DNA from: RGIG426 sp045639905
GTDB taxonomy: Bacteria > Bacillota > Clostridia > Oscillospirales > Acutalibacteraceae
NCBI GenBank assembly: GCA_045639905.1
Contig: JAZUDZ010000014.1
Coordinates: 1 to 39,795 of the forward strand
DNA length: 39,795 nucleotides
Direction: 5' to 3'
Below the pieces are notes generated by a model. The model was not told where the DNA came from and ran no database searches. It saw only the letters and a program-made list of their open reading frames with translations. The position numbers and the translations under genes were made by a program. Positions 24,105 to 31,762 of this stretch are shown here, one piece after another; position 1 is the first letter of the stretch, and each line of letters begins with the position of its first letter.

Positions 24105-25073
24105 TTACAAATCAATTCGTCCGTACAGTTTAATATCGCTTTCGGATTCGGTGGCGGACACGGTCTTCTCGACCGGAGCTTCCGCGTCAACGGCATCCGG
24201 AAGGGGATTGCTGCGGGAAACAAACTCGCGCATCGGACGATCGGAGCCGATGCTGCCGGCGTACCGCATGTACACATCGGTGGAATCGTACACTTCCTTC
24301 TTTTCTCCGCGATTGCCTTTTTCGCCGCGGCTGTTCGGCTTGCGACGGTTGCGGGCGACACGGTTATCTTCGGAAGGCCCGATAATAACATGACGGTTCG
24401 GATCTTTGCCCTCACTCCAGGAGGTAGCGCCCTTCACATCCTGAACGGCTGTGTGAATCACGCGTCTCTCATACGGGTTCATGGGCTCGAGAGAAATACG
24501 ACGGCCCGTACGGGCGGCCTGATTGGCATGCTTTTTCGCAAGACCGATCAGAGACTTTTCTCTCTTTTCGCGATAATTGCCGACCTGCAAGGTCAAACGG
24601 CAATAATCTTTCTTTTTGCGGTTGAGTACCAGACTCGTCAGATACTGGAGAGCGTCCAACGTCTCTCCGCGACGGCCGATAATCATTCCTTCCTGCTCGG
24701 ACTGCAAAGTCATTTGGCAACCTTCTTCATTGACGTCCACCGTGATTACGGTTTCCTCAATTCCCATTGCCTTCAGCATTCCGGCCAAATACGTTTTTGC
24801 TTCCTCGACGGATTCGGAGGAGCAGCATTCTTTGCAGCAGGGTTTCTCTTCGGAAACGGCTTCTGCCGCAGTTTCTTCTGCATCATCCGGCACTTCGTAG
24901 GAAACACGAACCACTGCATCGGATCCGCCAAAAAGACCGAATGTCTTTTTTTGTGGTTCTTGCACAACTTCAACTTGAAGTTCGGTTTCGGAAAGCCCTA
25001 ACTCTTTAGCCGCGGCGGCAACAGCGTTTTCGACACTATTTGCTTTCCAAGTTCCTTCTTTGCGCACTAACAT
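24105..25073 (-). CDS. jag: RNA-binding protein Jag/KhpB
   Basis: A 322-residue RNA-binding protein linked to cell elongation and division control in Firmicutes, normally next to yidC as here. Domains: Jag_N (about 1-50), an acidic spacer with the cysteine cluster CCKECC, a KH domain (about 95-170) with the GMIIGRRGETLDALQYL loop, an R3H domain (about 175-240) with the R-x3-H-like core NPYERRVIHTAV, and a long charged tail that is probably disordered. The start ATG has an AGGAAAGGAAG site. The cysteine cluster in the spacer is unusual. It ends the minus-strand cluster running from rpmH. Confidence 0.93.
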   Translation of the reverse strand: MLVRKEGTWKANSVENAVAAAAKELGLSETELQVEVVQEPQKKTFGLFGGSDAVVRVSYEVPDDAEETAAEAVSEEKPCCKECCSSESVEEAKTYLAGMLKAMGIEETVITVDVNEEGCQMTLQSEQEGMIIGRRGETLDALQYLTSLVLNRKKKDYCRLTLQVGNYREKREKSLIGLAKKHANQAARTGRRISLEPMNPYERRVIHTAVQDVKGATSWSEGKDPNRHVIIGPSEDNRVARNRRKPNSRGEKGNRGEKKEVYDSTDVYMRYAGSIGSDRPMREFVSRSNPLPDAVDAEAPVEKTVSATESESDIKLYGRIDL

Positions 25074-25091
25074 CTTCCTTTCCTATATTTA

Positions 25092-25112
25092 GCGAACCGC
25101 GAATCGGTTCGC
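25092..25112 (-). other. Intergenic hairpin between yidC and jag
   Basis: An 8-bp stem GCGAACCG/CGGTTCGC with a 5-nt loop. No T run follows on the minus strand, so it looks like an mRNA-stabilising or processing hairpin rather than a terminator. Confidence 0.5.
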
Positions 25113-25124
25113 ATTTTAGCTGTT

Positions 25125-26249
25125 TCATTCGCCCTTTTTCAGTTCTTCCAGTTCATCCGGAGTCATATCGGCTTCGGGAAGAGCTTTTTGATTTCCGGCG
25201 TCACCCGACGGAAGTTCCGCCTGTTCCATGGCGTCCTGATGGGCTCTGGCTTCCGCCAGACGTTTTTTGTCGGCCAATTTTTTGGCGCGTTTCTCTTTGT
25301 ATTCGATTTCAGCCTGTTCTCTGGCTTTCACCGGATCGTAGATTTTGTACAAAAGCCAGGTCTGGAACATACCGATAATACTGGAGCATACCCAGTAAAT
25401 ACTGACACCGGCCGGGAAACTAAAACCGATGATAACGGAGAAAATCGGCATACCGTACATCATCACGTTGGTGCATCCCTGTGCCTGTTGTACCTCGGCA
25501 GAGGTGGCCTGTTTGGTTTTTTTCATGGTCATGATGGTCATGGCAAGCTGGGCAAGACCGGCCAAAAGCGGCAACGCCCACAAAAGGGAGAATCCGCCGT
25601 CAGACGGGTTGCGAAGCAAAGACCATTCTTCGTGGCCGAACAGGGAAAATTCCTTTTTGGCTTCGGCCATTTCGTTATAGAACGAAAGTGCGGCATCTTC
25701 CGCCACGCCGGTTTCGGTAATGGCGCTGATGATGTCGTCCTTATTCTCTTCCAGATGGTTCAGCATACGGAACTCTCCGTAATATCCGGCCATGTCTTTT
25801 TTCTCGTATTTGAACTCATTCTTTTCGCCATCCTCGAGAGTACAGGCCGCGATGGAGGACTGCACCACGTTTTCGGGGATTCGAATCAAATGGGTGAGCG
25901 GAGAATAGATACAGGCGATAACGCCGAACAAAATCACCATGGTCACAATGGTCGGCAGGCAGCCGGCAAACATGCTGACGCCCTCTTTTTGATAGAGCTC
26001 CTGCTGTTTTTGCTGTAGTTTTTGCTGATCCTTGGCATATTTTTTCTGGATCCGTTCCAGACGGGGTGCCAAGCGGGCCCGGTCCACCATACTCTTCTGA
26101 TTCTTCAGAGAGAAGGGGAACACGATAATTCTTGTTAAAAGCGTGAACAAGAACATGGTCAGGAAATAGTTGTGAAGGCCCGGATATTCATACACGAGCC
26201 ACATTAACCAGCCAAGCGGTTTCGCAAGCAAGTTCAAAAACCAGTTCAT
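25125..26249 (-). CDS. yidC: Membrane protein insertase YidC/Oxa1 family
   Basis: A 374-residue insertase that helps fold and insert membrane proteins, with SecYEG or alone. It has about five transmembrane helices. The conserved arginine that lines the hydrophilic groove is present in LLTRIIVFP. A coiled cytoplasmic hairpin follows (RLAPRLERIQKKYAKDQQKLQQ), and the C-terminal tail is basic then acidic. It lacks the large periplasmic domain of proteobacterial YidC, as normal for Gram-positives. A GGAGG site precedes the ATG. It is cotranscribed with yidD, rnpA and rpmH upstream. Confidence 0.95.
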   Translation of the reverse strand: MNWFLNLLAKPLGWLMWLVYEYPGLHNYFLTMFLFTLLTRIIVFPFSLKNQKSMVDRARLAPRLERIQKKYAKDQQKLQQKQQELYQKEGVSMFAGCLPTIVTMVILFGVIACIYSPLTHLIRIPENVVQSSIAACTLEDGEKNEFKYEKKDMAGYYGEFRMLNHLEENKDDIISAITETGVAEDAALSFYNEMAEAKKEFSLFGHEEWSLLRNPSDGGFSLLWALPLLAGLAQLAMTIMTMKKTKQATSAEVQQAQGCTNVMMYGMPIFSVIIGFSFPAGVSIYWVCSSIIGMFQTWLLYKIYDPVKAREQAEIEYKEKRAKKLADKKRLAEARAHQDAMEQAELPSGDAGNQKALPEADMTPDELEELKKGE

Positions 26250-26263
26250 AGTTGTTCCTCCTG

Positions 26264-26506
26264 TCAGTCGTTTCGTTTTTTACGTCCTTCCCACGTCTCC
26301 GGTACGGGATCGTATCCGGAGCCTCCCCAGGGGTTGCAACGCAGAAGTCTGTGAACCGTCAAATACAGTCCCCGACAGACACCGAAGCGATTCAGTGCCT
26401 CTTCCGCATAATGGGAACAGGAAGGTTCAAAACGGCAGCAGTTTCCGAGATGGGGCGAAATCATTTTTTGATATCCGTGAATTAACCAGATCAAAAAGCG
26501 TTTCAT
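26264..26506 (-). CDS. yidD: Membrane protein insertion efficiency factor YidD
   Basis: An 80-residue protein with the full family signature: an N-terminal amphipathic helix (MKRFLIWLIHGYQKMISP), then CRFEPSCSHYAEEAL with the three conserved cysteines region, and HRLLRCNPWGGSGYDPVP. It aids YidC-dependent insertion at the membrane. It overlaps the end of rnpA by 4 bases (ATGA), suggesting coupled translation, and yidC begins 14 bases later. Confidence 0.95.
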   Translation of the reverse strand: MKRFLIWLIHGYQKMISPHLGNCCRFEPSCSHYAEEALNRFGVCRGLYLTVHRLLRCNPWGGSGYDPVPETWEGRKKRND

Positions 26507-26853
26507 GTCCGTTCCTCCGTTTTAAGGAGGCCCAGTTCCCGCAAATGGGACTGCATGACCGGCCGCAGAGCCGTTTCTTTGACCAGAGCGGTTTTCGTTC
26601 TGGCAACAAAGACAATATCGTAGCCCTTCTCCAGAAACGGCATCGTTAAACGATACGATTCCCGGATGACACGACGGCAACGATTTCTCTGTACAGCCTT
26701 TCCTATTTTTTTCCCGGTGGTGATTCCCACACGGTTCACACCCAGCCGGTTTTTTCTGACATAAGTGACGAGAAACGGATGTACCTGGGATTTCCCGCGG
26801 TAATACAAGGTACGGAAATCCTTATTCTGATTCAGTACCGTAAATGCTGCCAT
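26503..26853 (-). CDS. rnpA: Ribonuclease P protein component
   Basis: The 116-residue protein subunit of RNase P, which matures tRNA 5' ends. It has the N-terminal FRTLYYRGKSQVHPFLVTYV strand region and the RNA-binding RNR helix KIGKAVQRNRCRRVIRE. The ATG at 26853 sits 8 bases after AGGAGG; an ATG 39 bases upstream lies in the terminator-like sequence and is rejected. The RNA subunit gene is not in the window. Confidence 0.95.
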   Translation of the reverse strand: MAAFTVLNQNKDFRTLYYRGKSQVHPFLVTYVRKNRLGVNRVGITTGKKIGKAVQRNRCRRVIRESYRLTMPFLEKGYDIVFVARTKTALVKETALRPVMQSHLRELGLLKTEERT

Positions 26854-26877
26854 TCCTTTCGTCCTCCTGTCACCTAC

Positions 26878-26905
26878 AAAAAAAAGCCACACGAGGTGGC
26901 CTTTT
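26878..26905 (-). terminator. Terminator/attenuator between rpmH and rnpA
   Basis: On the minus strand AAAAGGCCAC-CTCGT-GTGGC is followed by T8. The stem starts one base after the rpmH stop and ends about 25 bases before the rnpA start. It should make ribosomal protein mRNA more abundant than rnpA-yidD-yidC-jag. Confidence 0.75.
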
Positions 26906-26906
26906 C

Positions 26907-27041
26907 TTAGTAGGTCAGTTGTTTTCTTCCCTTAGCTCTTCTGCGGGCAAGGACTTTACGTCCGTTTGCAGTAGCCATTCTTTTACGGAAGCCGTGCTCC
27001 ATCTTGCGATGACGTTTTTTCGGTTGATACGTACGGAACAT
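26907..27041 (-). CDS. rpmH: 50S ribosomal protein L34
   Basis: The 44-residue basic ribosomal protein is read directly from the minus strand: it begins MFRTYQPKKRHRKMEHGF and ends ARRRAKGRKQLTY. All typical L34 features are present, such as the RTYQPKKR start and the GFRKRM core. A GAGAAAGGGGAG site precedes the ATG. It is the first gene of the minus-strand cluster leaving the origin, divergent from dnaA. Confidence 0.97.
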   Translation of the reverse strand: MFRTYQPKKRHRKMEHGFRKRMATANGRKVLARRRAKGRKQLTY

Positions 27042-27130
27042 GAGTATCTCCCCTTTCTCTTAATTGGTAGTATGAAATGCCGCGAACGGCTTTTTCTTGA
27101 AAGATCCCTTACGAGATTACATAGCGCTTT

Positions 27131-27160
27131 ATTATATACTGTAATATTTCAAAAAGTCAA
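27131..27160 (-). promoter_or_regulatory. Predicted rpmH promoter
   Basis: On the minus strand TTGACT (27155-27160), an 18-nt spacer, then TATAAT (27131-27136). Confidence 0.65.
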
Positions 27161-27239
27161 CAATCTTTTTTTAGAATATTTACAGTTTCTTTAAAGATTT
27201 TATATCTTTATAAAGATTTAACAATTTTTTTGGAAATTG

Positions 27240-27268
27240 TTGAAAACTTTTCCCGTTTGTGCTATACT
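27240..27268 (+). promoter_or_regulatory. Predicted dnaA promoter
   Basis: TTGAAA (27240-27245), a 17-nt spacer, then TATACT (27263-27268), 60 nt before the dnaA start. Confidence 0.65.
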
Positions 27269-27328
27269 TTTTTGCAGAATATACCATTATGGGACATTGT
27301 TTCCCTTTCCAAAAAAGGAGTGATGATA

Positions 27329-28645
27329 ATGGATTCCATCCGTGATGCGTGGGATATGATTCTCACCCAAATCCGGGCCAAAAAAGTTGTTAACGAATCA
27401 GCCTATTTGCTGTGGTTTCAAATAATGCGTCCCCATTCCATGGACAAGGACGCCTTCTTTGTGGTGGTTCCCTCCGTTTTCCAGAAAAACATGATTGTCA
27501 ATCAGTTTCAGTCTTTGATTGAAGACACCATTCTGGAAGTGCTCGGCGTGCCGCTCAAACTGAACATTCTCTGCGAAGAAAACGTTAAAGAGCAAATTGA
27601 AAACGAAGATCAAATGACGCAGCAAATTCCGACCGGTCAGCAGTTTACCTTTGATTCGTTTATCATCGGCAACACCAATGAATTTGCCGCACGTGCCGCG
27701 AAGGCCGTTGCCGACAAGCCGGCTCTTCGGTATAACCCGCTGTACATTTACGGTGATTCCGGTCTCGGTAAAACCCATTTGCTGCACGCCATCGAAAATG
27801 AAATTCATGCAAAGCACCCGGACTACAAAACGCTGTACATCACCTCCGAACAGTTTTTATCGGAAATGATGGTCCATTTAAACAGCGATACCATGGCTGC
27901 TTTCCGAAACAAATTCCGCAATTACGACGTTCTTTTGGTGGATGACATTCAGTTTTTGTCCAACAAAGACAGAACCCAGGAGGAATTTTTCCATACCTTT
28001 GATGCTTTGTATCAAAAGAACAAACAAATTGTTTTAACCTCCGATGTGGAACCGAAAAACATCAAAACATTGTCCGACCGCCTGATCAGCCGCTTTGTTT
28101 CCGGCCTGATTGCCGACGTTAAGGCACCGGATGTGGAAACCCGCATGCTGATTATCAAGAAAAAAGCGGAGGAAATGGAGTTTTCCATTCCGGACAATGT
28201 GGCTTCCTATATTGCCGAGCAACTGAAAGGCAATATCCGGCAGCTGGAAGGCGTTGTCAAAAAGATGCGCGCCCAGTATTTGCTGATTGGCGAACAACCC
28301 AGCATTCCGGCAGCCAAGGACTATATTGCCACCATTCGAAACGACATAAAATATGCCATGTCCACCGAAAACATTTTGGCGGAGGTTTCCCGCTGCACCA
28401 ATGTTACCGTGGAAGACATTTTATCCCGCAAACGAACAAAACCCATCTGCAGAGCCCGTCAAACTTCCATCTACGTCATTCGGGAATTGACTGGTGCTTC
28501 CTATGAAACCATCGGCCAGGATCTCGGCGGTCTTGATCACTCTTCGATTTTGTATAACTACGAAACGGCCAGTGACAGACAAAAGAAAGACGGCGAATAC
28601 AGCCAGATGATTCAGGATATTATCCGCAATCTCAAATCCCGTTAA
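27329..28645 (+). CDS. dnaA: Chromosomal replication initiator protein DnaA
   Basis: A 438-residue AAA+ initiator that binds DnaA boxes and opens oriC. Domain I is at 1-85, a short linker to about 100, then domain III with Walker A GDSGLGKT (142-149), Walker B LLVDDIQFL and sensor motifs. Domain IV carries the DNA-binding signature RARQTSIYVIRELTGASYETIG and GGLDHSSI. The start is ATG 27329, eight bases after AAGGAG; the ATG at 27323 is too close to that site. The classic dnaA-dnaN order follows. Confidence 0.98.
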   Translation: MDSIRDAWDMILTQIRAKKVVNESAYLLWFQIMRPHSMDKDAFFVVVPSVFQKNMIVNQFQSLIEDTILEVLGVPLKLNILCEENVKEQIENEDQMTQQIPTGQQFTFDSFIIGNTNEFAARAAKAVADKPALRYNPLYIYGDSGLGKTHLLHAIENEIHAKHPDYKTLYITSEQFLSEMMVHLNSDTMAAFRNKFRNYDVLLVDDIQFLSNKDRTQEEFFHTFDALYQKNKQIVLTSDVEPKNIKTLSDRLISRFVSGLIADVKAPDVETRMLIIKKKAEEMEFSIPDNVASYIAEQLKGNIRQLEGVVKKMRAQYLLIGEQPSIPAAKDYIATIRNDIKYAMSTENILAEVSRCTNVTVEDILSRKRTKPICRARQTSIYVIRELTGASYETIGQDLGGLDHSSILYNYETASDRQKKDGEYSQMIQDIIRNLKSR

Positions 28646-28920
28646 CCTTTGGTGAAATTTTTAGTCAGTAAATGTTAAAATTTTGAAGTTTTTCCACTAA
28701 ATTTTTCACTTTCTTTTAACATTTTTTCGACAAACACATGTTCCTCGAATTTTCCACTTTTCTTTGCTTTACTCTCTGTATTATCTAACAGGAAAGCCTT
28801 TCGAAAAATTCGTTTATTTCAGTGTGTTTTCTGCTTTTTCACTTTTCAACGGTCTCTACTACTACTACTCTATCTATCAATTCTTGTTATCAATTTTTCT
28901 CGCGAAAGGAAGATACATTT
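28646..28920. other. oriC: dnaA-dnaN intergenic region, predicted oriC
   Basis: A 275-base AT-rich gap holding four same-direction TTTT(C/T)CACT motifs (28690-28698, 28702-28710, 28750-28758, 28835-28843). Each differs from the DnaA-box consensus TTATNCACA at two positions. Downstream of the last motif is a CTA-repeat tract (28857-28869), then an AT-rich segment before dnaN. Order and position match the Bacillus-type origin (boxes, DnaA-trios, unwinding region). I see no separate gene here. Confidence 0.78.
28857..28877. other. DnaA-trio-like tract of the origin
   Basis: The dnaA-sense strand reads CTACTACTACTACTC then TATCTATC, so the other strand carries repeated TAG triplets. The DnaA-trio, known from Bacillus subtilis, is a run of such triplets next to a DnaA box that guides DnaA filament growth on single-stranded DNA. 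Here it follows the last box-like motif after about 13 bases. Confidence 0.7.
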
Positions 28921-30027
28921 ATGAAATTCAAATGTGAAAAATCCGCACTTGTTGAAGCTGTCAGTACCGTCGGTCGTGCCGTCGCTACCAAAAGCATGCA
29001 TCCTTCTCTGGAAGGTATCTTTATGAGAGCCAATAACAATAGTTTATTTCTGGCCGGTTATGATCTGGAACTCGGAATCACAACCAATATTGATGCGGAT
29101 ATCGATCAGCCGGGCAGTATTGTCATTTCCTCCAAACTGTTTTCCGACATTGTCAGAAAACTTCCCGGAGACGATGTGGAGATTTCCGTGGACGAAAAAC
29201 TGAATGTATATATTAAGAGCGGAAAAAGTGAATTCAGCATCAGTGGGTTATCTTCTGCCGAATATCCGGAACTTCCTCAAATTGAAGAGGGTACCTCTGT
29301 TCTTCTTCCGCAAAATGTGTTTGCAACCATGATTCGTCAGACCATCTTTGCCGTTGCACAAACCGAAACCCGTCCGGCTCATAAAGGTGTTTTGTTTGAA
29401 CTGGAAGAGGGAAGCATTCGCATGGTGGCAGTTGACGGATCCCGTATGGCCATTCGTAATGAGAAAATTGAAAACAGTGAAACAATCAGTTTTAATATTC
29501 CCGGTAAATCCTTAAATGCCGTGCAGCTGATTTTAAAGGATGACGATTCCAAGGTTCATTTGGCTATCGGTCAAAGACATGCCATTATGGAAATTAACGG
29601 GTATGCCGTCATTACTCGACTTCTTGACGGAGAATTTTTACAGTACAGAAAGGCTATTTCCGATAATAATAAGAGCACGGTCAGAGTTAAAACCCGTGAC
29701 ATGATTGATGCGGTGGAGCGTGCTTCCCTGATTATTAACGATTATGTGAAATCGCCTCTTATCTGCAATTTTAAAGATGAAAGAGTCTTTGTTTCCTGTA
29801 ATACTTCCATGGGATCGGTAAATGATGAGTTCCCGGTTTCTTTGGTAGGAGATGAAGTGGAAATCGGATTTTCCAGTAAATTCTTACAGGATGCCTTGCG
29901 TCATACCGAATGTGATGAGATTTTATTGCAGCTGGATGGACCGCTGGCTCCCATGAAGATATTACCGACCGATGGAGATGACTTCCTGTTCCTGGTTCTC
30001 CCGGTTCGTTTAAAGAGAGATTTTTAA
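28921..30027 (+). CDS. dnaN: DNA polymerase III beta subunit (sliding clamp)
   Basis: The 368-residue ring-forming clamp tethers the replicative polymerase to DNA. Three clamp domains of about 120 residues are visible; it starts MKFKCEKSALVEAVSTVGRAV and ends with the usual hydrophobic LPVRLKRDF, matching the conserved C-terminal peptide pocket. The ATG at 28921 has a GAAAGGAAG site; earlier in-frame starts lie in oriC. It is followed within 3 bases by the S4-domain gene. Confidence 0.97.
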   Translation: MKFKCEKSALVEAVSTVGRAVATKSMHPSLEGIFMRANNNSLFLAGYDLELGITTNIDADIDQPGSIVISSKLFSDIVRKLPGDDVEISVDEKLNVYIKSGKSEFSISGLSSAEYPELPQIEEGTSVLLPQNVFATMIRQTIFAVAQTETRPAHKGVLFELEEGSIRMVAVDGSRMAIRNEKIENSETISFNIPGKSLNAVQLILKDDDSKVHLAIGQRHAIMEINGYAVITRLLDGEFLQYRKAISDNNKSTVRVKTRDMIDAVERASLIINDYVKSPLICNFKDERVFVSCNTSMGSVNDEFPVSLVGDEVEIGFSSKFLQDALRHTECDEILLQLDGPLAPMKILPTDGDDFLFLVLPVRLKRDF

Positions 30028-30030
30028 TTT

Positions 30031-30252
30031 ATGAAAGAAATTCAGAAAATTCATACGGAATTTATTCGTTTGGATGATTTATTAAAGAAAAACGGTGATG
30101 CTGCCACCGGCGGTATTGCCAAACTGATGATTCAAGGCGGATTTGTTACGCTGAATGGGGAAGTTTGTACCCAGCGCGGAAAAAAAATCCGTCCGGGAGA
30201 TCTTGTTGCCATTCCCGAAAACAAAGTAGAAATTGAGGTTGAGGCGGAATGA
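30031..30252 (+). CDS. yaaA: S4-domain RNA-binding protein (YaaA/RlbA family)
   Basis: A 73-residue protein made essentially of one S4 RNA-binding domain: FIRLDDLLKKNGDAATGGIAKLMIQGGFVTLNGEVCTQRGKKIRPGD shows the S4 alpha-L motif pattern, described here by parts (RLDDLLK, ATGGIAK, VTLNGE). Its place between dnaN and recF is conserved in Firmicutes, where it is thought to aid large ribosomal subunit assembly. It starts 3 bases after dnaN and overlaps recF by 4 bases (ATGA). Confidence 0.92.
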   Translation: MKEIQKIHTEFIRLDDLLKKNGDAATGGIAKLMIQGGFVTLNGEVCTQRGKKIRPGDLVAIPENKVEIEVEAE

Positions 30253-31343
30253 GGCTTCAAAGCTTAAATATCCGACAATATCGCAATATTACGGAAGCCC
30301 GTTTAGAAGCCGATGAAGGAGTTAATATCTTTTTCGGTCAAAATGCTCAGGGAAAAACCAATGCGCTAGAAGCACTTTGGCTTTTTACGGGAGGAAAAAG
30401 CTTTCGGGGAGCCAAAGACAGAGAACTGCCGCAGTTTGAATCGGACAAAGCCGTACTCGAAGCTTCCTTTTATGCGGAAGACAGAGAACAAACGGCCAAA
30501 ATTGTCATTGACAAGAACCGACATTATTTTGTGAATGATATCGAACAAACGAAAATCAGCAATTTGGTCGGTCGTTTTCCCGCCGTTATCTTTTCACCGG
30601 ACCATTTACAGCTCGTAAAAGAGGGGCCGGAAGGAAGACGTGCGTTTTTAGATGCCGCAATTTGCCAAATAAGGCCTGCTTACATAAAAGACTTAACTTC
30701 CTATTACCGGGTCCTTTCTCAGCGAAATGCGGTGCTTAAAGAGTGGAAATACAGCCCAAATGAAAGTTTGCTGGACATTTTAACCCAGCAAGTGGCAAAA
30801 TTTGGTCAACAAATTGTAAAAGAACGGTTAAATTATACAAATTGTTTAATAAATAAGGTATCTTCCCGCTATGCAGGACTTTCTTCGGACAGAGAAACCC
30901 TGTCCATTGCCTATGAACCCGGGAAAGAATATGATACAGAATCCGAGCGACACAGGACAGACCAGCTTTTAACTATGCTGCAGGAAAAGAAAAAGGCGGA
31001 TATCGAAGCCGGTTTTACTTCGGTCGGACCTCATCGGGAAGATTTACAGATTAAAATCGATCAGCTGTCTGCCAGAAGTTTCGGCTCTCAGGGACAACAG
31101 CGTTCCGCGGTACTGGCACTGAAACTGGCCGAAGCGGAAATTCTGAAAGAACAAACCGGAGAATGTCCCATGGTTCTTTTGGACGATGTCATGAGTGAAC
31201 TGGATACGTCCAGACAGGAATATATCGTAAACCAGCTGGACGGATGGCAGGTCTTTATTACCTGCTGTGAACCGGAAAGCATATTACCGAAATCCACCGG
31301 AAAACTGTTTCGTGTGGAAAACGGATGTATTGAAGAAGTTTAA
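30249..31343 (+). CDS. recF: DNA replication and repair protein RecF
   Basis: A 364-residue SMC-like ATPase that loads RecA at gaps through RecOR. Walker A is GQNAQGKT (30-37). The ABC-type signature region lies near SFGSQGQQRS, and Walker B is CPMVLLDDVMSELD. Length and order match the family. It begins inside the stop codon of the S4-domain gene, so the two are translationally coupled. A perfect parS site starts on the base after its stop codon. Confidence 0.97.
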   Translation: MRLQSLNIRQYRNITEARLEADEGVNIFFGQNAQGKTNALEALWLFTGGKSFRGAKDRELPQFESDKAVLEASFYAEDREQTAKIVIDKNRHYFVNDIEQTKISNLVGRFPAVIFSPDHLQLVKEGPEGRRAFLDAAICQIRPAYIKDLTSYYRVLSQRNAVLKEWKYSPNESLLDILTQQVAKFGQQIVKERLNYTNCLINKVSSRYAGLSSDRETLSIAYEPGKEYDTESERHRTDQLLTMLQEKKKADIEAGFTSVGPHREDLQIKIDQLSARSFGSQGQQRSAVLALKLAEAEILKEQTGECPMVLLDDVMSELDTSRQEYIVNQLDGWQVFITCCEPESILPKSTGKLFRVENGCIEEV

Positions 31344-31359
31344 TGTTTCACGTGAAACA
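31344..31359. promoter_or_regulatory. parS: parS centromere site 1
   Basis: TGTTTCACGTGAAACA is a perfect 16-bp palindrome matching the bacterial parS consensus bound by ParB/Spo0J. It lies directly after recF. Confidence 0.95.
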
Positions 31360-31398
31360 TTAAACAAACACTGTACGGTAAAACGGAGAACGAATACC

Positions 31399-31683
31399 AT
31401 GTATTTGTATTTGGGACAAGATGCGGTGGTTCGGGGGGACGATATTATCGGAATCTTCGATTTGGAAAATACAACCATTTCCAAGCACACCCGAAACTAT
31501 TTAAATCGAGTATCAAAAGAACAAAAGGTTATTGATGTCACGCAGGATCTTCCGAAAGGATTTGTGGTCTGCTCCGGCAGCCGAAAAAAAGAAGATTCCG
31601 AGCGGGTCTATATTACACAAATGGCACCGTCCACTTTGAAAAAACGGGCCAAAACATATTCCTACGGAAAAGAAAAAGACTGA
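31399..31683 (+). CDS. remB: Extracellular matrix regulator RemB-like (DUF370)
   Basis: A 94-residue protein starting MYLYLGQDAVVRGDDIIGIFDLEN, the hallmark of the YaaB/RemB group that sits between recF and gyrB in Firmicutes. RemA/RemB-type proteins influence biofilm matrix expression in Bacillus. The C-terminal half (KKEDSERVYITQMAPSTLKKR) is typical. The ATG is preceded by CGGAGA about 10 bases upstream. It is framed by the two parS sites, so ParB spreading could cover it. Confidence 0.85.
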   Translation: MYLYLGQDAVVRGDDIIGIFDLENTTISKHTRNYLNRVSKEQKVIDVTQDLPKGFVVCSGSRKKEDSERVYITQMAPSTLKKRAKTYSYGKEKD

Positions 31684-31714
31684 AAACGATTGAAGCACAA
31701 GGGGTTTCGGCTTT

Positions 31715-31730
31715 GGTTTCACGTGAAACA
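31715..31730. promoter_or_regulatory. parS: parS centromere site 2 (one mismatch)
   Basis: GGTTTCACGTGAAACA matches parS at 15 of 16 positions (first base G instead of T). It lies 32 bases before the gyrB start and 371 bases after site 1. Confidence 0.85.
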
Positions 31731-31762
31731 ATCGCCGCCACTCCCGGAAAGTGAGGTACATA

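Larger units (their letters stand above)
27042..27328. other. rpmH-dnaA intergenic region, upstream part of the origin region
   Basis: A 287-base AT-rich divergent promoter region. I see no perfect DnaA box (TTATNCACA). A weak relative, TTTTCAACA on the minus strand, overlaps the dnaA -35 element near 27239-27247 and could allow DnaA autoregulation. AAAGATTTTATATCTTT near 27193-27209 forms a small inverted repeat. In many Firmicutes this region carries a second DnaA-box cluster; here it is at best degenerate. Confidence 0.5.

Noticed and set aside
31267..31398. Longer remB frame starting inside recF
   Set aside because: The additional residues translate the recF end and the parS site; the ATG at 31399 matches the family N-terminus.
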